From Acidimicrobiia bacterium (GTDB taxonomy: Bacteria; Actinomycetota; Acidimicrobiia; Acidimicrobiales; CATQHL01), in contig JAGWAK010000051.1 in the NCBI GenBank assembly GCA_021296435.1, forward strand, positions 1 through 11,290: 11,290 nucleotides of DNA, in the 5' to 3' direction. Every line of letters begins with the position of its first letter. The first letter of the stretch is position 1. The notes under the pieces were generated by a model that was given only the letters and a program-made list of their open reading frames with translations, searched no databases and was not told where the DNA came from. This document shows positions 8,107-11,290 of the stretch, piece by piece. The position numbers and the translations under genes are program-made.

Positions 8107-8490
8107 TCAGGGGCGCCGGGCGACGCAGTCGATCTGCACCTTGGCGCCCTTCCACAGGAACGCCACACCGAAACTGGTGCGGGCCGGGTACGGCACGGGA
8201 AATCGCTCGCCATAGATGTGGTTCATGGAGTCCAGGTCGTCCTCGTCGATGAACTGCACACAGGTCTGCACCACGTCGGCCAGCGAGCAGCCCACCTCGC
8301 TGAGAATCTCGGCAAGGTTGGTGATCGCCTGATGGAACTCGGGCTCGAAGCCGCCCTCGACGAAATCGCCGCTTGCCGGGTCGCGGCCGATCTGGCCGGT
8401 CACCCAGACGTGGTCACCATCGATACGGACGTGTGGGTACGGCCCCCGCGGCTCGGGCGCCGCCTCGGTGGTCACGGTGCTGTCAGCCAT
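8107..8490 (-). CDS. RidA (YjgF/YER057c/UK114) family protein
   Basis: A 127-residue RidA-family protein, the usual length, expected to be a trimer in the cytoplasm. The family hydrolyses reactive enamines and imines such as 2-aminoacrylate, and catabolic-operon versions act on pathway-specific imines or aminoacrylates. Visible motifs are V-W-V-T-G-Q-I-G-R-D (28-37), with the T-G-Q preceding the P-x-S-G turn, and Y-P-A-R-T-S-F-G-V-A (101-110), in which Arg104 corresponds to the carboxylate-binding arginine of RidA. The ending V-Q-I-D-C-V-A is typical of the family. AAGGAAG precedes the ATG at a 5-base spacing. It lies 46 bases downstream of an SDR gene and 49 bases upstream of the VOC gene on the same strand, so it is probably a specialised, not a housekeeping, copy. 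Family is certain; the specific substrate is not. Confidence 0.93.
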   Translation of the reverse strand: MADSTVTTEAAPEPRGPYPHVRIDGDHVWVTGQIGRDPASGDFVEGGFEPEFHQAITNLAEILSEVGCSLADVVQTCVQFIDEDDLDSMNHIYGERFPVPYPARTSFGVAFLWKGAKVQIDCVARRP

Positions 8491-8536
8491 GGAGCTTCCT
8501 TTCGGTAGATCGCTGTCCCGGTCGCGACGACCGGGC

Positions 8537-9277
8537 TCAAGTCAACCAGCCACCGTCGACGACGAGCACGTGGCCGGTCACGTACGAGGCGGCGTCGGAA
8601 CTCAAGAAGTCCACCGCGGCGGCGATGTCGGTGACCCTGCCCAGCCGGCCGAGGGGGATCAACTCGGCGGCCTGGCGCTCCAGCACCCCCGGGTCGTCAA
8701 GCAGCGTGCGCGTGAGGTCGGTGTCGACGGTGCCCGGGGCCACGGCGTTCACTCTGATGCCCACGGGAGCCAGCTCGCGGGCCGCCGCGATGGTGAGCAT
8801 GCGCACCGCTCCCTTGGAGGTGTCATAGGGCACCATGGGGGTCGTGGAGGCGGTGAACGCCGACGTGGAGGCGGTGTTCACGATGCAGCCCCCGCGTCCC
8901 GCCATGGCGCGAGCGGCAGCTTGGATCCCGAAGAACACGCCCCGCAGGTTGATCGACATGAGGTCGTCGAACTCCTGAGGGGTCACCTCCACCAGGGGCC
9001 GGATCCAACCCACACCGGCGTTATTGACCATCGTGGCCAGCGGGGCCACCTCCTCCATGCGCGCAACGTCGGCGGCCAGCGACTCCGGGTTGCGGACGTC
9101 GAGTTCGACACCGTGGACCGCCAGCCCCTCGGCGGTGAGTTCGGTGGCCGTCGCCGCCGCTGTCGACCCCAGGTCGCCGATGACCACCGAGTCGCCGCGG
9201 CCCGCCAGCCGCTCGGCGATCGCCCGCCCGATGCCGCGTCCCCCGCCGGTGACGAGCGCGCCCACAGGATCTCCCAT
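8537..9277 (-). CDS. Classical SDR oxidoreductase (FabG-like)
   Basis: A 246-residue classical SDR. T-G-G-G-R-G-I-G at 10-17 is the cofactor loop, and D35 (V-V-I-G-D) suggests NAD(H). N-N-A-G is at 85-88, N110 is in the S-I-N-L-R-G segment, and Y151 and K155 are in Y-D-T-S-K. The catalytic Ser is probably Ser137 or Ser139 in N-T-A-S-T-S-A, because the Ser-Tyr spacing is one residue off the FabG norm. The C-terminus V-V-D-G-G-W-L-T is typical of the family. The start at 9277 is preceded by a strong purine-rich GGAGGAGAAGAG. It is expected to interconvert an alcohol and a ketone in the pathway encoded by the neighbouring genes. It lies 27 bases after the M24 peptidase and 46 bases before the RidA gene, so these three are very likely co-transcribed. 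It is clearly different from the SDR at 1935-2666. Confidence 0.92.
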   Translation of the reverse strand: MGDPVGALVTGGGRGIGRAIAERLAGRGDSVVIGDLGSTAAATATELTAEGLAVHGVELDVRNPESLAADVARMEEVAPLATMVNNAGVGWIRPLVEVTPQEFDDLMSINLRGVFFGIQAAARAMAGRGGCIVNTASTSAFTASTTPMVPYDTSKGAVRMLTIAAARELAPVGIRVNAVAPGTVDTDLTRTLLDDPGVLERQAAELIPLGRLGRVTDIAAAVDFLSSDAASYVTGHVLVVDGGWLT

Positions 9278-9304
9278 AACGACTCTTCTCCTCCGCCGGT
9301 GGTG

Positions 9305-10453
9305 CTACTCGTTGACGACCAGGTCGGTGGAGTACTCGTTCTGCTTGACGCCGCCGGTGGGCGTGCAAACCACGATGTCCTCGACCCGCACGCCCACCCG
9401 CCCCGGCCAGAACACCGACGGCTCGATGGTGAAGGTCATGCCGGCCTCCAGGGGAGTCTCGTCCTCGGGCGAGATGAACGGCTCCTCGTGCACGTCGAGG
9501 CCGATGCAGTGCCCGGTGCGGTGGCGGAACCAGTCGCCGTAGCCGGCGTCGACGATCACCTGGCGTGTGGCGCGGTGCACCGCCGAGGCGGTGACACCTG
9601 GACGCACCGTGTCGATGCCCGCCTGCTGGGCTGCCATCACGACCTCGTAGACCCGCCGGTACTCCTCGTCGGGGTCGCCGATGTGAATCGTGCGGCCGAA
9701 GTCGGAGCAGTAGCCCTCGATGACGGCGCCGAAGTCGAAGGAGATGCCGTTGCCGCCTCGCAGCGCCTGCTGGGAGATCCGCACGTTGGCGTCGCGGTCG
9801 TCACCGGGACCCATCGACCAGACGGCGGTGTCGAACGACCACGTACGCGCCCCGAGGCGCAGCAGGTGATAGTTCACCTCCTCGCCCAACTCCAGTTCGG
9901 TCACCCCGGCGCGCACACGGTCACTGACCTCGGCCATGGCGTTGTCGGCGAGCAGGCAGGCTCGCTTCATCAGCGCCAGCTCGTCGGGGCTCTTGATCCG
10001 GCGCATCCGGTTGACGAGGCGGCTGCCGTCAACGAGTTCGGGCCCGCCGAACGCCGCCAGCAGGCGCATGATGGCCGTGCCCCAGGTCCGGGCGCCGATG
10101 GCGATCCGGCGGGCGGGGCCCAGAGCCGCGGCCGCCTGCGCGAAGAGGGCGTCGCCGTCGTCCATCTCGTCCACGCTGATGACCTCACCGGGCACTCCTT
10201 CGGGCAGGTCGAACTCCACGAAGTTGCGCGGCAGCAGGAACACCGGGTCGCGGCCACCGACGATGAACGCGCCCGCCACCCAGCCATGGGTGTAGTTCAC
10301 ATCGCCGAACGTCGGCACGCGACGCTCCAATCCCGTGAGGTATTCGAGGTCGCCACCGGTGGGGAACCAGGCCAGGTCCACCCCGGCACCGTCCATGATC
10401 GCGCCGAGCGAGCGCCGGCGCGCCGCGTAGTCGAAGATGGTTTCGGTTGTCAT
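9305..10453 (-). CDS. M24-family metallopeptidase (Xaa-Pro dipeptidase/creatinase-like)
   Basis: A 382-residue M24 'pita-bread' hydrolase with an N-terminal creatinase/prolidase-type domain (about 10-145) and a catalytic domain (about 155-375). All five dinuclear-metal ligands are visible: Asp240 (S-F-D-F-G), Asp251 (C-S-D-F-G-R-T), His315 (H-R-T-G-H-C-I-G), Glu344 (T-I-E-P-S) and Glu358 (V-R-V-E-D). The R-M-R-R-I-K-S-P-D-E-L linker (149-159) is the usual join between the domains. Peptidase members cut Xaa-Pro bonds; others, such as creatinase and DMSP lyase DddP, have lost metal ligands or changed chemistry. The intact ligands favour a real metallohydrolase here, which could act on a peptide or an amide. 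The start at 10453 follows GGAGGG at 5 bases. A 136-base gap with a REP-like repeat separates it from the upstream amidohydrolase, so transcription may restart there. Confidence 0.93.
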   Translation of the reverse strand: MTTETIFDYAARRRSLGAIMDGAGVDLAWFPTGGDLEYLTGLERRVPTFGDVNYTHGWVAGAFIVGGRDPVFLLPRNFVEFDLPEGVPGEVISVDEMDDGDALFAQAAAALGPARRIAIGARTWGTAIMRLLAAFGGPELVDGSRLVNRMRRIKSPDELALMKRACLLADNAMAEVSDRVRAGVTELELGEEVNYHLLRLGARTWSFDTAVWSMGPGDDRDANVRISQQALRGGNGISFDFGAVIEGYCSDFGRTIHIGDPDEEYRRVYEVVMAAQQAGIDTVRPGVTASAVHRATRQVIVDAGYGDWFRHRTGHCIGLDVHEEPFISPEDETPLEAGMTFTIEPSVFWPGRVGVRVEDIVVCTPTGGVKQNEYSTDLVVNE

Positions 10454-10523
10454 TGGGGCCCTCCGGTCGTTCCTGGCCGAAACGCGGCGGCCACATGCGA
10501 TGCAGGCAGCGTCGCCGGATAAT

Positions 10524-10551
10524 GGATCCCGGCCTCTGCCGGGATGACGGT
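10524..10551. repeat. REP-like palindromic element, copy B (VIPAEAGI-type)
   Basis: ATCCCGGC (10526-10533) and GCCGGGAT (10538-10545) form a perfect 8-bp stem around CTCT, flanked by GG and GACGGT. Read on the minus strand, the element translates in one frame as V-I-P-A-E-A-G-I-H, the peptide signature of a short palindromic repeat spread through many bacterial genomes. It is a diverged copy of the element at 2707-2734. It sits in the gap between the amidohydrolase stop and the M24 gene start and could attenuate or stabilise the transcript. Confidence 0.65.
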
Positions 10552-10589
10552 GTGCATGGCCGGTGACGCGACGCGGATGCTCACGACGT

Positions 10590-11290
10590 TCAGCCGCCAG
10601 CGATCCCGGCCAGTTCGCCGGCGACGGGACGGCCGTGGGTGATCACCAGCAACGGCTGTCGCAGCGCTGCCAGGGAGTCCATGGGATTCCCCTCCAGCAG
10701 GATCAAGTCGGCTGCGGCTCCCGGAACCGCTGCGGAGGCCCCGCCGAACCCATTCAGCTCGCGACCGCCGACCGAGGCGGCGTGCAGGACCGAGCGCCGG
10801 TCCATCCCCGCCCGCTCCAGCATCTCCAGCTCGCGGTGTAGTCGCACGCCGATGGGGTTCAGGTCGGCGCCCGTGGCGATGCGCACGCCGGCGGCGATGC
10901 ACATCTTCAGCGCCTCAGCGTGGCTGGGCAGGACCTCGCGGGAGCGCTCGGCGGCGTGTTTTGGCCATTTCTCGGCCTCGATGTACTCCTGGTCGTGGGT
11001 GACCCCCACCGTGGGCACCAGCCAGGTGCCGTTGGCGGCCATCACCGTGGCCGCCTCCTCGTTGAGCAGGTAGCCGTGCTCCACCGACCGACCGCCGCGC
11101 TCGGAGAAGGCGATCGCAGGCTCGGCGCCGCCGCAGTGGGCGGCCACCGGGATCCCGCGCAGGTTGGCGACGTCCATGGCGGCGTCCAGTTCGGCGGCAG
11201 TGAACTGGCCACCGTCGCAGGTCTCGTGCGGGCTGTAGAGGCCGCCGGTGAGCATGATCTTGATCCACTGGGCGCCGCGCTCCAGCTGCC
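10590..11290 (-). CDS. Amidohydrolase-superfamily (imidazolonepropionase/Xaa-Pro dipeptidase-like), C-terminal part
   Basis: The last 232 residues of a metal-dependent amidohydrolase are present; the N-terminus, including the usual H-x-H motif, is beyond the right edge. The fragment opens with G-A-Q-W-I-K-I (5-11), where the Lys is probably the carbamylated bridging ligand. It is followed by H51 (V-A-A-H-C), H71 (V-E-H-G) and D142 (T-G-A-D-L-N-P). These fit the Lys, two His and Asp metal ligands of the TIM-barrel amidohydrolases. The end returns to the small beta-sandwich domain (A-D-L-I-L-L-E-G-N-P), as is typical. These enzymes hydrolyse amides, cyclic amides or dipeptides in the cytoplasm. 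Gene order makes it the likely 5' member of the minus-strand block seen here. The ATG at 11255 is internal: the frame stays open to the edge and the carbamylated-Lys motif lies upstream of it. Confidence 0.88.
   Translation of the reverse strand, partial: QLERGAQWIKIMLTGGLYSPHETCDGGQFTAAELDAAMDVANLRGIPVAAHCGGAEPAIAFSERGGRSVEHGYLLNEEAATVMAANGTWLVPTVGVTHDQEYIEAEKWPKHAAERSREVLPSHAEALKMCIAAGVRIATGADLNPIGVRLHRELEMLERAGMDRRSVLHAASVGGRELNGFGGASAAVPGAAADLILLEGNPMDSLAALRQPLLVITHGRPVAGELAGIAGG

Noticed and set aside
9305..10453. M24 protein as a DMSP lyase (DddP)
   Set aside because: All five standard M24 metal ligands are present and I see no DddP-specific features, so a metallopeptidase/creatinase-like call is safer.
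8468..10522. Very long plus-strand open frame (684 codons) opposite the SDR and M24 genes
   Set aside because: It is a high-GC shadow frame: composition is rich in Arg, Gly, His and Val, with no family motifs, and it lies opposite two genes with complete catalytic motifs and strong RBSs.

Overview
The window is high-GC DNA in which nearly all of the sequence is coding. It reads as a chromosomal segment of an actinobacterium. The evidence is a furA-katG pair arranged and conserved as in mycobacteria, a split-barrel protein of the F420-type PPOX class, purine-rich ribosome binding sites, and heavy G/C use at third codon positions. An uncultured or marine Acidimicrobiia-like lineage would fit, but that placement is inference. 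No phage, plasmid, IS element, CRISPR array or RNA gene was seen.

Layout. (1) 1-1228, minus strand: the first codons of a DapA-like aldolase/lyase, cut by the left edge, overlap the 3' end of a Rossmann-fold oxidoreductase of saccharopine dehydrogenase/epimerase type. (2) 1464-2666, plus strand: a PPOX/F420-type split-barrel protein and a classical SDR, 51 bases apart and probably one transcript from a promoter near 1380-1406. (3) 2667-2813: a convergent gap holding a REP-like palindrome and a hairpin just past the katG stop. (4) 2814-5496, minus strand: furA and katG, overlapping by 20 bases, behind an AT-rich promoter region (5555-5601) with an inverted repeat over the -35 element. This is a peroxide-stress module. 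(5) 5662-11290, minus strand: seven consecutive same-strand genes. In transcription order they are an amidohydrolase (cut by the right edge), an M24 metallopeptidase, an SDR, a RidA-family protein, a VOC/glyoxalase-family protein, a protein resembling ATC hydrolases, and a zinc-type MDR dehydrogenase that lacks two of the usual catalytic zinc ligands.

How the genes may work together. The right-hand block mixes C-N hydrolases (amidohydrolase, M24, possible ATC hydrolase), imine/enamine clean-up (RidA), a VOC enzyme and two dehydrogenases. This is the usual make-up of a small-molecule catabolic operon acting on an amide- or cyclic-amidine-type substrate, but the substrate cannot be read from sequence. 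The left block (DapA-like lyase plus Rossmann oxidoreductase, and PPOX plus SDR) has a similar accessory-metabolism character. The furA-katG unit between them is housekeeping oxidative defence.

The most notable non-coding features are a perfect 23-bp tandem duplication 5' of the ATC-hydrolase-like gene, and two diverged copies of a palindromic repeat (at 2707 and 10524) that show compensatory base changes. One of them gives the VIPAEAGI-type translation seen widely in bacterial repeat elements. I found no clearly new defence or mobile system.
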